From: Eutrophocola sp965662685
Lineage (GTDB): Bacteria > Pseudomonadota > Gammaproteobacteria > Pseudomonadales > Pseudohongiellaceae
Assembly (NCBI GenBank): GCA_965662685.1
Contig: CBFIIQ010000003.1
Location: forward strand, 50,405-114,404
Direction: 5' to 3'
DNA length: 64,000 nucleotides
The position numbers and the translations under genes were made by a program. Below, piece after piece: positions 36,894 through 45,875 of this stretch. The notes beneath the pieces were generated by a model. It did no database searches, was not told where the DNA came from, and worked only from the letters and a program-made list of their open reading frames with translations. How positions within the stretch are numbered: position 1 is the stretch's first letter; every line of letters starts with the position of its first letter.

Positions 36894-38261
36894 ATGAAAA
36901 TATGCAAATTAATAGTCATTGTATTCAGCCTTGTGATAGCAGGGTGTGCCAGTCTTCCTGAATCTGATCAGCAATCATCGATAGCCGATCAGATTTGGGA
37001 AGGCTCAATGGCACCACCAATCACTCAGCGTTACCCGGTGCTTGAATATTCAGCACAATCCAGTTTTCAGCAGGTTGTAATGAATGAGGAAGACTATTTT
37101 CAGTGCACTGATCAGGATGTATCAAGTCTTACGGATGAAATCCCTTTGCTTGATGTCTCTTTTATCGAAGCAGATGTGCTTGATGCCTTGCTGGAACTGA
37201 GTTTGTTAACCGGGGTGTCCATTATTACCGATGACTCCATCGAAGGAATCGTTTCTATTAATTTCGCTAACAAATCACTTGAAGAAGTAATTCAGGCAAT
37301 CATTGCGCCAGGTAACTTCGGCTACAAGGTATTTGACTCATTTATCTATGTCGGTAGTCAGAACCCAACCTCATCTTCTTTTCATCTGTTGTCTGAAAGC
37401 TGTGTATACAAACCGGTTTTTTTACACCCCAATCAGGTTGTTGAAATGCTGACACCTTACTATCAGCAATATGTGAATTATCGCGATGGCCATGATTACC
37501 TGTCTATTGTCGCACCAGAGTCTATTCAGCAACGTATTCAAAAAGATATCAGGGTATTTGATCAGGCCCCTCAACAGATTCTTATGGAAATGAGTATCGT
37601 TGAAGTTAGTGAAGAAGCCCTTGATCTGCTAGGTGTTAAATGGAGAGGTAATGTCCCTTCCGGAGAACTACTGCTACAAAATGGCGGTGGCAACAGCAGC
37701 CTGTTTACCTTTTATGATCCTCGTGATTCGGCAAGTCCGGTTGCGCAGGCACTTATTGACTCCGTTAGTGCACTTAATACCGGAGAAGAAGTTCAGATAC
37801 GCGCTATGCCCAGTATGGTTACCCTCAATGGCCGGGAAGCAAATTTTGCTTCTACACAAACCTCATGGTTAAAAGCATTAAACCAGGTTGGTGGCGGAGG
37901 CCAACGTACTTCTGTCAGTTATGGCGTGGATTTGAAAATCGTTCCCTATATTTCCCTCGATCATCAAATCCGCCTGGAAATAATTCAGGCATCAGTCAGT
38001 GACCTGACCAAGGATTTTGAGGATGACCCAAAGCTGATCAGTCATTCCATATCTACTTCTGTCCTTATGCGTGATGGAGAAACTCTTGTGCTTGGTGGTC
38101 TGCTGCAAAAGAAAAGGAGGAACAAGGGCTCTAAAGTACCCGGTGCATCAAGAACACCAGTATTGGGTGGATTGTTCAAGCATGACGAAACTGAAATGGT
38201 TAACACTGAAGTTCTGATTGTAATCAGACCGCAAATTCTTAACGCTAAACAGAATGGGTAG
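36894..38261 (+). CDS. Secretin family outer membrane lipoprotein
   Basis: 455 residues. A lipoprotein signal ends VIAGCAS (Cys18). An N0/STN-like domain (VSFIEADVLDALLELSLLTG, then IVSINFANKSLEEVIQAII) is followed by an N-type repeat (PVFLHPNQVVEMLTPYY) and the secretin core: MEMSIVEVSEEALDLLGV, EVQIRAMPSMVTLNGREA, the strand GVDLKIVPYIS, LMRDGETLVLGGLL and TPVLGGLFKHDE...VLIVIRPQIL. Secretins form multimeric outer membrane channels. At 455 residues it is short, with few N domains. No GspE-, GspF- or PilB-like gene is present, so it is not a normal type II secretion or type IV pilus set. It starts four bases after the chaperone stop. Confidence 0.88.
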   Translation: MKICKLIVIVFSLVIAGCASLPESDQQSSIADQIWEGSMAPPITQRYPVLEYSAQSSFQQVVMNEEDYFQCTDQDVSSLTDEIPLLDVSFIEADVLDALLELSLLTGVSIITDDSIEGIVSINFANKSLEEVIQAIIAPGNFGYKVFDSFIYVGSQNPTSSSFHLLSESCVYKPVFLHPNQVVEMLTPYYQQYVNYRDGHDYLSIVAPESIQQRIQKDIRVFDQAPQQILMEMSIVEVSEEALDLLGVKWRGNVPSGELLLQNGGGNSSLFTFYDPRDSASPVAQALIDSVSALNTGEEVQIRAMPSMVTLNGREANFASTQTSWLKALNQVGGGGQRTSVSYGVDLKIVPYISLDHQIRLEIIQASVSDLTKDFEDDPKLISHSISTSVLMRDGETLVLGGLLQKKRRNKGSKVPGASRTPVLGGLFKHDETEMVNTEVLIVIRPQILNAKQNG

Positions 38262-38278
38262 TAACAATGGGTAGTAAC
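38253..38278 (+). repeat. 13-bp tandem duplication at secretin/LruC gene junction
   Basis: AATGGGTAGTAAC occurs twice back to back (38253-38265, 38266-38278). The first copy carries the secretin stop TAG, and the second carries the next gene's ATG. Confidence 0.9.
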
Positions 38279-39562
38279 TACTATAAAAGCATTACAGTTT
38301 GTATAACCCTATGTTTTTTCAGTAATAAAGTTTGGGCAGCCAATTTTGGCAATGTTGAGAATAGTTCAATAAATGACTCGGCAGCGGTATGTCTGAGTTT
38401 GGGCGTATGGGCCAATATTACTGGCCTTGAAGACTTTGAGCTTCAAAACCAGGGTACTGATGGTGACGCTGGTACGCGCTATGAAGGCATGGAGGACTTT
38501 TTTCTTGAATCCAATTCGCCCGTAAGGGTAATGGTCGAAGGTGGCATGTTATCAAATGGTGAAGATTCCATTTACACGAATTACGCCATTGATGGCACCA
38601 ATACAGTCTAAAACACTGAAGGTGATGGATCTCATTCGGGAAATCATGAGCTGAAAGCCACGGCTCAGTTGGGTCGAATCTCGGATCAGAAGGCGGGCGA
38701 TTATTCCGGTATTGTTACCTTGACGGTAGTTCCCCAGGTAGGTGGCGGCGGTGGCTGTGGTTCGTTTGTTAACCGTTTTGTCAGTGAAGATGGCTGGGCC
38801 ACTCTAGCCTATGAAGACCTTTACCCAAATATAGGCGATGGGGACTATAACGATATGGTTGTCAGATACTCTGTAGAAGAAAACTATAACGCTGACAACC
38901 AACTGGAAACTGTTACGTTGAAATTTGATCCTCTTGCCAGGGGAGCCGGGTATAACCATTCGTTTAGCCTGAGTCTTGATGGTGAGCTGGACAAGTCGAA
39001 GAATGTAAGCACCATCACCAATGAAGCTTTTGTGGGCGATGCTCTGATTTCTGTAAATTATACCGATGGTGGTAGTTACGACAGAACCTTCAATAATTAT
39101 GACAAGGAAGATGATATAAGTGTTTTTAACAACACACTTTCCGTATTATCAGGGTATGCCAATGTAAGTGATGACGCGGCAGATGTTGAGGCAAAATACA
39201 TAACCACAGTAAATATCACTCTGGCTAATCCTGAATTAAACCTGTGGTCTGATCGGGGCGCCGATGCATTATTATGGTACCGGCCATTTCTGCATGTGAT
39301 GAATACCAGTAATGATATCGATTTGTCTGTCATCAATCCAAATGACGGTATGATTGATGAAAACGGCAACCCTTTTGGTCTGTTCGTACCATTTGACTGG
39401 CAGTGGCCCCTGGAGCGCGTGAACATTGAACAGGCTTACCCCGATTTTTCCAGCTACGTTGAAGCGTTGAGCGATGGTGAGCCGGCGGATTCCTTTGCCG
39501 AGCAATGGTATCTCACGCCGGCCAATGATGATCTTGTTTATTCCGGCGGTTCGGGTCAATAA
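38267..39562 (+). pseudogene. Secreted subunit-like/LruC-domain protein, interrupted by an in-frame TAA
   Basis: A single frame of 432 codons with one internal stop, TAA at 38609-38611. The N-terminal part has a signal peptide (ending KVWAANF) and repeats the small subunit at 35145: FFLESNSPVRVMVEGGMLSNGED. Past the stop the same frame continues the match with LGRISDQKAGDYSGIVTLTV. A Gly linker leads to a LruC domain (GCGSFVNRFVSEDGWATLAYEDLYPNIGDGDYNDMVVRY), rich in Asp. It looks like a tip or adhesin subunit made of a fibre domain plus LruC domain. As read, only about 114 residues would be made unless the stop is suppressed or a sequencing error. Confidence 0.8.
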
Positions 39563-39578
39563 ATGGCAGAGTTATAGG

Positions 39579-41156
39579 CTAGCGGTTTTTTAGATTTTCG
39601 AGGAAAGCAGGGACGGTGGCCGGGACGCGGCGCACAAACACAAGCATGCCTGCGCAGAAAAACAGGATTGGCCAGGAGCCCCAGTAGGAAAAAGGCGTGC
39701 GACCAGAAAATATCTGCACTTCACCACGTAATACTTCTGCTGTGAACTGCCCGGTTTGCGAGACGATGATACCTTTCTCATTGATGATGGCAGAAACTCC
39801 ATTATTGGTGGCTCTGACCAGGTAGCGGCCATTTTCAAGAGCACGCATGGCGGCCATTTCAAGGTGCTGCAGTGGTCCCCAGGATGCGCCAAACCAGGTG
39901 TCATTGCTGATAGTCACCATGAAGTCTGATTGTTTTGCATACTGTCGAACAAAATCCGGGTAAACCACTTCATAGCAAATAAAAGGTGCCATGGTATAGG
40001 GACCTGCGCTCAGCATGGACTGGCCAGAAGGGCCGGGTACAAGTGATGACATGGGTAAGTCAAAAATTTCCAACAGGGTGGAAAAGAGGGCACGCAGGGG
40101 AACGTATTCGCCAAACGGCACGAGTTTTTGTTTATGATAAATCCCCTCGCCATTCCCCAGGCTGGTGATACTGTTATGCAGGCCGGCTTGTGTTTCTCCA
40201 AAAATCCCGGTGACCAGTGTGGTATTGGTGGAACGGGCTTTATTTTCAAAATAGTCCAGTACGCGATTCGAGCGACCTGCTACATAGGGAATAGCGGTTT
40301 CCGGCCAGACAATGACATCGGTATCCCAGAGCGAGTCACTGAGTGCTTCGTAACGATCCAGGTTTTGCGCGATAAAATCCGCATCGAACTTTTGCCCCTG
40401 GTCAATATTCGCCTGCACCAGGCCGACTTCAATAATGGCGTCCTCAAGCGGTGTTACCCAGGTCAATTTTCCACTCAGTCCAGCCACTAGCCAGACAAAA
40501 AACAGGCCTGTTGGAATATAGGAGCGGGCAACCGTATAGGCCTTTCTTTCATCATGACGCTGCCAGATCAAAAACATTTCACCAAACCCGGCTCCAGACA
40601 AGGCCACTACCAGACTGATAGACAGCACGCCAAAAATTGGCGCAAGACCGGAAAAGCTGGATTGAATGTGCGGGTATCCCAAATATAGCCAGGGAAAGCC
40701 GGTAAGAAACCAGCTGCGAAACCACTCCCCCAATACCCAGAGGGCAGCAAAACCAAACATATAGAATGAGACATGGAAAAACCGTTGGTTTAACCAGCTT
40801 TGCAATGAATACAGCAGGGACAGTCCGGCAACAAAAAGAAAAGTCAGAAAGCCCGCGAGAAGTTCACCGGCATTGCCATAGACATTAATGCTTACAAAGA
40901 CCCAGGAGGCGCCAACACCAAAGAAACCCAGGCCAAAAAACCAGCCAGTAATTGCCCCATGCCGTGGACTGGCAAATTTCAGGGCCACATAAAAACCCAT
41001 CACTGAGGCAAAACCCAGCAACCATATATTATTGGGGCTAAACGCCAGGGGGGCGATGGCGCCACTTAAAAAGGCAATTATGCAGCGTCCAGGCAGGGAA
41101 GGGCGGAATCCGACTGGATGAGGAGAAAGGGCTGGTTCCGCACCTGTATCAGTCAT
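39579..41156 (-). CDS. lnt: Apolipoprotein N-acyltransferase
   Basis: 525 residues. Lnt adds the third acyl chain to outer membrane lipoproteins at the inner membrane. About seven N-terminal membrane helices precede a nitrilase domain with the catalytic Glu in WPETAIPYV, Lys in YHKQKLVPFGEYVPLR and Cys in FICYEVVYPD. It ends the miaB-ybeZ-ybeY-corC-lnt series, five bases after corC. Confidence 0.95.
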   Translation of the reverse strand: MTDTGAEPALSPHPVGFRPSLPGRCIIAFLSGAIAPLAFSPNNIWLLGFASVMGFYVALKFASPRHGAITGWFFGLGFFGVGASWVFVSINVYGNAGELLAGFLTFLFVAGLSLLYSLQSWLNQRFFHVSFYMFGFAALWVLGEWFRSWFLTGFPWLYLGYPHIQSSFSGLAPIFGVLSISLVVALSGAGFGEMFLIWQRHDERKAYTVARSYIPTGLFFVWLVAGLSGKLTWVTPLEDAIIEVGLVQANIDQGQKFDADFIAQNLDRYEALSDSLWDTDVIVWPETAIPYVAGRSNRVLDYFENKARSTNTTLVTGIFGETQAGLHNSITSLGNGEGIYHKQKLVPFGEYVPLRALFSTLLEIFDLPMSSLVPGPSGQSMLSAGPYTMAPFICYEVVYPDFVRQYAKQSDFMVTISNDTWFGASWGPLQHLEMAAMRALENGRYLVRATNNGVSAIINEKGIIVSQTGQFTAEVLRGEVQIFSGRTPFSYWGSWPILFFCAGMLVFVRRVPATVPAFLENLKNR

Positions 41157-41161
41157 CTTTG

Positions 41162-42022
41162 CTAGTCGTCAGATCCGTCAATGAACAGGGTCGTGACCAA
41201 CAGCAGTCTGATCTGGCGGTTGTCGGCACTCAACACCTTGAACATGTATGGGCCGATTCCGACGCTTTCGTCGCGTTGCGGGATATGACGAAACTGGTTA
41301 ACCACCAGGCCACCTATAGTGTCAAACTCATTATCCGGCAGGTTGCTATGAAAAAAAGCATTGAAGTCTTCAATCGGGGTGAGCGCCTTGATGGTATAGC
41401 TGTCCTTGTCATAAACCTTGATGTAATCCTCTTCATCAACATCGTACTCATCCTCGATTTCACCGACGATCTGTTCCAGCACATCTTCAATGGTGACAAC
41501 ACCACCCAGCCCGCCGTATTCATCGATAACAATGGCCATGTGATTTCTGTTCTCACGAAACTCCTTGAGCAATATGTTCAGGCGTTTTGATTCGGGAACA
41601 TAAATAGCCGGCCGCAGCACATCTTTCAGATTGAATTTTCGTTGATCATTGATTAATACCAGTTCCAGCAAGTCCTTGGCCAGTAGTATACCGACCACAT
41701 CGTCCTTGCTTTCTCCAATTACCGGAAAGCGGGAATGTCCGGCTTCAATTACCTTGGGAATAATTTCATCGGGGGAGTCGGTGATGTCGATAGTGGCAAC
41801 CTGTGAGCGGGGAATCATAATTTCCCTTACCTGCATGTCAGTAACCTGCAGCGCCCCTTCAATAATGCTTAGACCATCTGCATCAATGACCTGGTTTTGT
41901 TCTGCCTTGCGTAGAAAGGTGACCAGACTCTTGGTGTCATCCACCTGGTCTGTAAACATGTTTGTCAGTTTACCGATCCAGGAAGAGTTTCCCGAATCGC
42001 TACTAGATTGGTCGTCACTCAT
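41162..42022 (-). CDS. corC: CorC/HlyC family CBS-domain protein
   Basis: 286 residues. Two CBS motifs (MIPRSQVATID, SRFPVIGESKDDVVGIL, MAIVIDEYGGLGGVVTIEDVLEQIVGEIEDEYD) and a C-terminal transporter-associated domain (GGLVVNQFRHIPQRDESVGIG). It lacks the membrane CNNM domain, as in E. coli YbeX/CorC, linked to magnesium/cobalt efflux and ribosome homeostasis. It overlaps the end of ybeY by eight bases. Confidence 0.93.
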   Translation of the reverse strand: MSDDQSSSDSGNSSWIGKLTNMFTDQVDDTKSLVTFLRKAEQNQVIDADGLSIIEGALQVTDMQVREIMIPRSQVATIDITDSPDEIIPKVIEAGHSRFPVIGESKDDVVGILLAKDLLELVLINDQRKFNLKDVLRPAIYVPESKRLNILLKEFRENRNHMAIVIDEYGGLGGVVTIEDVLEQIVGEIEDEYDVDEEDYIKVYDKDSYTIKALTPIEDFNAFFHSNLPDNEFDTIGGLVVNQFRHIPQRDESVGIGPYMFKVLSADNRQIRLLLVTTLFIDGSDD

Positions 42023-42506
42023 CGCCTTTTATTTCCTGGTAGGGATCGGTATAGCCCAGTGTGTTCAGAATACTGATTTCCAGAGTCTCCATCTCTTCAG
42101 CTGCAGCAGCGTCCTCGTGATCAAAGCCCTGTAAATGTAGAACACCATGGACGGTAAGGTGGGCCCAGTGTGATTCAATGGATTTCGATTGTTGCGCTGC
42201 TTCCTTGATCACCAGTGGAGCACAAATTGCCAGGTCACCAAGTAGATTGATATCAGTGCCTGGAACCTTGGGGCAAGGAAAAGACAGGATATTGGTAGGT
42301 CCTTTTTTTTGTCGATAGGTTTCATTCAGGCTGGCGGACTCGCTCTCATCAATAATGCGAATACTCAGCTCGGCATTTTCAGCAATAGCAGCATCACTGG
42401 CACGGGGAAGAGACTTCAGTGTGGCTTCAGACCAGCATTGAAATTCCTGTGGTGTAGGCAGTATGGTTTCCGTGCTGGCGTTCATCAGCTCAATGGTCAC
42501 GTTCAT
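42015..42506 (-). CDS. ybeY: Endoribonuclease YbeY
   Basis: 163 residues. Zinc site H-x3-H-x5-H in HLTVHGVLHLQGFDHED. The block ETYRQKKGPTNILSFP is the usual N-terminal signature. YbeY acts in 16S rRNA 3' maturation and ribosome quality control. It overlaps ybeZ by 17 bases and corC by 8, so translation is coupled. Confidence 0.96.
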   Translation of the reverse strand: MNVTIELMNASTETILPTPQEFQCWSEATLKSLPRASDAAIAENAELSIRIIDESESASLNETYRQKKGPTNILSFPCPKVPGTDINLLGDLAICAPLVIKEAAQQSKSIESHWAHLTVHGVLHLQGFDHEDAAAAEEMETLEISILNTLGYTDPYQEIKGDE

Positions 42507-43587
42507 TTAAACGACCACTTTCCTGATTTTTTGAAGACTGGCTATCTGACGTCAGTTCAGTGATGGATTGTCGGTCATACTCATCATAGGCCTCGACCAC
42601 CTGCTGGACTATGGGGTGCCTGACGACGTCTCTGGATTTGAAGTAGGTAAAACTTACCCCGTCCACATTTTCCAATATTTTACTTGCCTGAACCAGACCG
42701 CTGCCTGCGCCCTTGGGTAGATCAATCTGGGTAACATCGCCGGTGATCACTGCGGTGGAGCCAAAGCCAATTCGGGTCAGAAACATTTTCATTTGTGAGG
42801 TGGTCGTGTTCTGGCTTTCATCGAGAATAATAAAGGCATTGTTCAATGTGCGTCCGCGCATATAGGCAAGCGGAGCCACTTCAATAACATTTTTTTCAAT
42901 TAAACGGCCAACACGTTCAAAGCCAAGCATTTCATAGAGCGCGTCATACAAGGGGCGCAAATAGGGGTCCACTTTCTGACTCAGGTCGCCAGGCAGGAAA
43001 CCCAATTTTTCACCCGCTTCAACCGCAGGGCGCACCAGCAGGATACGACTGATCTGTTCCTTGATCAGGGCTTCCACCGCGCAGGCAACCGCCAGGTAGG
43101 TTTTGCCGGTACCGGCAGGGCCAATACCAAAATTAATGTCATGGCGCACGATGTCACGCACATAATTATTCTGATTTTGACCCCTGGGTTTTACCGAGGC
43201 CTTGGGTGTGCGCAATATTAAAAATGTATCGTTATTGTCTTCACTGTCAGCACCGGACGGGTGTTCTACAGTGGCGACCTTTTCAGGAGCAGAATTTTCC
43301 TGAGTAGCGACATTGATGCCTTCCTGAATAGCCATATGGATATTATCCGGTGCCAGATTTTGTGAATTCTGGGTCATTGCATACAACTGGCGAATGATAC
43401 TGGAGGTACTTTTTACCGCTTCAGGAGCGCCGGTCAGCATGAATTCACTGCCACGATTTTGTATCTTCACCAGCAGGCGTTTTTCAATCTGTTTCAGGTG
43501 TTCATTAAGGCGTCCGCAAAGGTTAGCAAGACGTTGGGGGTTTTCGGGTTCCAGCACCAGGCGCTGGGAAAGGTTTTGACTAGTCAT
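42490..43587 (-). CDS. ybeZ: PhoH-like ATPase YbeZ
   Basis: 365 residues. Walker A GPAGTGKTYLA near residue 165 and Walker B in NAFIILDESQNTT near 262, with the family segment VRPAVEAGEKLGFLPGDL. The N-terminal region carries a KH-like stretch. YbeZ binds YbeY and has RNA-dependent ATPase or helicase roles. The longer, acidic linker around residues 110-130 is less conserved. Confidence 0.95.
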   Translation of the reverse strand: MTSQNLSQRLVLEPENPQRLANLCGRLNEHLKQIEKRLLVKIQNRGSEFMLTGAPEAVKSTSSIIRQLYAMTQNSQNLAPDNIHMAIQEGINVATQENSAPEKVATVEHPSGADSEDNNDTFLILRTPKASVKPRGQNQNNYVRDIVRHDINFGIGPAGTGKTYLAVACAVEALIKEQISRILLVRPAVEAGEKLGFLPGDLSQKVDPYLRPLYDALYEMLGFERVGRLIEKNVIEVAPLAYMRGRTLNNAFIILDESQNTTTSQMKMFLTRIGFGSTAVITGDVTQIDLPKGAGSGLVQASKILENVDGVSFTYFKSRDVVRHPIVQQVVEAYDEYDRQSITELTSDSQSSKNQESGRLNERDH

Positions 43588-43788
43588 GTAGTGAGAGAAC
43601 AGCCCTCCAAAGGCGGTAAATACAGGCAGAGTATACCAATTGAATACGAATTTTGTATTAATTTTTAGGCGGTTGGTATTTTATGGAATTTCACTAAGTG
43701 ATTGATATTGATATTAATATAATAAAATTCTTGCCGGGGATACTGCTCACAAGTGCAAATTTATGCCCCTGCTGCCGGCATAGCTGAA

Positions 43789-45111
43789 CTAAACCAGTTC
43801 GCCGCGAAGTGAATTTGGCAGGGCGGCAGCTATTTTCATATCAACGATCTGACCGATGATGGCGTGGGACTCTGCCCTAAAATTAACCACCCGGTTATTT
43901 TCTGTACGGCCCTGCAGTTCACCTGGATCCTTCTTGGAAACCCCGGTGACCAACACCGGTTCGGTAGTACCCACCATGGCTTCACTGATAGTGGCCGCAT
44001 GCTGCAATATCCGGGTCTGCAGTATATTCAGGCGCTGTTTCTTTACTTCCATTGGGGTGTCATCGGAGAGATCAGCCGCGGGTGTGCCCGGACGAGCGCT
44101 ATAGATGAAACTGAAGCTATGATCGAAGCCAATCTCATTGATAAGGTTCATGGTGTCTTCAAAATCTTTTTCGGTTTCACCAGGAAAGCCAATGATGAAA
44201 TCAGAGGAAATACTGATATTGGGGCGGATGGCCCGCAGCTTCCTGATAATGGATTTGTACTCGAGCACGGTGTGATTACGTTTCATCAAGGCTAGTATGC
44301 GGTCAGAGCCATGCTGAACTGGCAAATGCAAATGACTCACCAGTTCCGGCACACTGTCATAGGTGTCGATCAGATTCTGATTGAATTCCACTGGATGAGA
44401 GGTGGTGTAGCGGATACGATCGATACCGTCTATGGCGGCGATATAAGTCACCAGGGTTGCCATGTCGATGATTTCGCCATCATGACTGAGTCCGCGGTAG
44501 GCATTGACGTTCTGGCCCAGCAGGTTTACTTCTCTCACCCCCTGATCCGCGAGGTGTACTGCTTCGGCGAGGATATCATCCAGCGGTCTGCTGACTTCTT
44601 CACCACGGGTATAAGGCACTACGCAAAAAGAACAGTATTTGCTGCAGCCTTCCTGAATGGTCAGAAAAGCCTGACATTCCGAAACGGTGGGCTCTGGCAG
44701 GCGGTCAAATTTCTCAATCTCTGGAAAACTGATATCCACCACTGGTTTGCTGCCGCCCGATGCATCCAGCAGTTCTGGCAGGCGATGCAGGGTTTGTGGA
44801 CCAAATACGACATCCACATAGGGCGCGCGTTTGCCAATCATTTCGCCTTCCTGACTGGCAACGCAGCCACCTACGGCGATCTTCATGCCTGGTTTGGCCT
44901 TTTTAAGTTCACGCCAGCGGCCCAATTGATGAAATACTTTTTCCTGGGCTTTTTCTCTTATAGAACAGGTATTTAACAAAAGGAGGTCGGCTTCTTCGGC
45001 GGTGTCGACACGCTCCATATCGCGATTTTCATGCAGCAGGTCGAACATACGCGCGGAGTCGTATTCGTTCATCTGGCAACCATGGGTTTTGATAAATACT
45101 TTCTGCGCCAT
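43789..45111 (-). CDS. miaB: tRNA-2-methylthio-N6-dimethylallyladenosine synthase
   Basis: 440 residues. MiaB is a radical SAM methylthiotransferase acting on i6A37 of tRNA. Visible motifs: MQKVFIKTHGCQMNEYDS-type N-terminus with three cluster Cys (HGCQMN, NTCSIREKA, GGCVASQ), the radical-SAM CSKYCSFC near 153-160, and a TRAM domain at the end. It starts the leftward series ending in lnt, 201 bp upstream of ybeZ. Confidence 0.96.
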   Translation of the reverse strand: MAQKVFIKTHGCQMNEYDSARMFDLLHENRDMERVDTAEEADLLLLNTCSIREKAQEKVFHQLGRWRELKKAKPGMKIAVGGCVASQEGEMIGKRAPYVDVVFGPQTLHRLPELLDASGGSKPVVDISFPEIEKFDRLPEPTVSECQAFLTIQEGCSKYCSFCVVPYTRGEEVSRPLDDILAEAVHLADQGVREVNLLGQNVNAYRGLSHDGEIIDMATLVTYIAAIDGIDRIRYTTSHPVEFNQNLIDTYDSVPELVSHLHLPVQHGSDRILALMKRNHTVLEYKSIIRKLRAIRPNISISSDFIIGFPGETEKDFEDTMNLINEIGFDHSFSFIYSARPGTPAADLSDDTPMEVKKQRLNILQTRILQHAATISEAMVGTTEPVLVTGVSKKDPGELQGRTENNRVVNFRAESHAIIGQIVDMKIAAALPNSLRGELV

Positions 45112-45208
45112 AAGCTTGTCTTGTTACTTACAATAGATACCCGGTCTGGCAAGGGGACTTGCCGGAAATGAGGGCGGATTATAGCGGTATCGGGAAAAAC
45201 TCTCTAGA

Positions 45209-45238
45209 AAAGTCGTTACTGATGCTTAAAGTCGTTAC
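45209..45238. repeat. Pair of 11-bp direct repeats (possible operator)
   Basis: AAAGTCGTTAC occurs at 45209-45219 and 45228-45238, a 19-bp period, in the 195-bp space between divergent miaB and the DUF1820 gene. A dimeric regulator could bind; no other evidence. Confidence 0.45.
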
Positions 45239-45306
45239 ACTGCCCTTGAAATTGGAGAAAAAAGCCTGATATTAGCAATGGTTAATTCATCAGGTAGCAG
45301 GCAAAA

Positions 45307-45651
45307 ATGGCTAATTCCACAAAAGAACCTACAGAAATCTATAAAATCTCTTTCCTGAACAAGGGTGAGATATATGAAGTCTTTGCCAAGCAGGTCTATT
45401 CCAGTGATCTATATGGCTTCATAGAAATAGAAGATTATATTTTTGGTGAACGCTCCCAACTTGTGGTTGATCCGAGCGAGGAAAAACTGAAAGCTGAATT
45501 TGCCGGGGTTAAACGCAGTTTCATCCCCATGCAGGCCATTATTCGTATCGATGAAGTCGAAAAGGAAGGGGTCAGCAAAATCAGCAAAGGCGATAATGTT
45601 TCGCCATTCCCCACCCTGATTTCGCCTCAGGCAAAAACACCGGATAAATAA
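45307..45651 (+). CDS. DUF1820 family protein
   Basis: 114 residues, soluble. EIYKISFLNKGEIYEVFAKQVYSSDLYGFIEIEDYIFGE and VDPSEEKLKAEFAGVKRSFIPM match the DUF1820 family of gammaproteobacteria, including the closing block of positively charged then acidic residues (IIRIDEVEKEG). The function is unknown. It lies divergent from miaB. A strong terminator follows. Confidence 0.85.
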   Translation: MANSTKEPTEIYKISFLNKGEIYEVFAKQVYSSDLYGFIEIEDYIFGERSQLVVDPSEEKLKAEFAGVKRSFIPMQAIIRIDEVEKEGVSKISKGDNVSPFPTLISPQAKTPDK

Positions 45652-45673
45652 TATTCCCCACACTATTCACGAT

Positions 45674-45704
45674 AAAAAGCAGGTTCCTGGCCTGCTTTTT
45701 TTTT
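45674..45704 (+). terminator. Rho-independent terminator after DUF1820 gene
   Basis: AAAAAGCAGG (45674-45683) pairs with CCTGCTTTTT (45691-45700), loop of seven, T run to 45704. Confidence 0.9.
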
Positions 45705-45875
45705 GGCCAAATTTTAGCCAGACTGCCAGCAAATATTATTTATTAGCCTGAAAAGCCTGTTTGCCGGTATGAACCGGCTGGCCTTCCTGGTGAGTTTGCG
45801 GAAAAATGCAACTCCATGGGCTCTTTAACATGCCTTGCTTACGCCGGGCATAAACGATGTTGATTGGAGAAAAAT

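Noticed and set aside
36894..38261. Part of a type II secretion or type IV pilus operon
   Set aside because: No ATPase, platform, prepilin or peptidase genes flank the secretin; its neighbours are subunit-, chaperone- and LruC-type genes.
41159..41590. 143-codon plus-strand open frame over corC
   Set aside because: Antisense to corC, whose CBS motifs are clear; translation has no recognisable domain.
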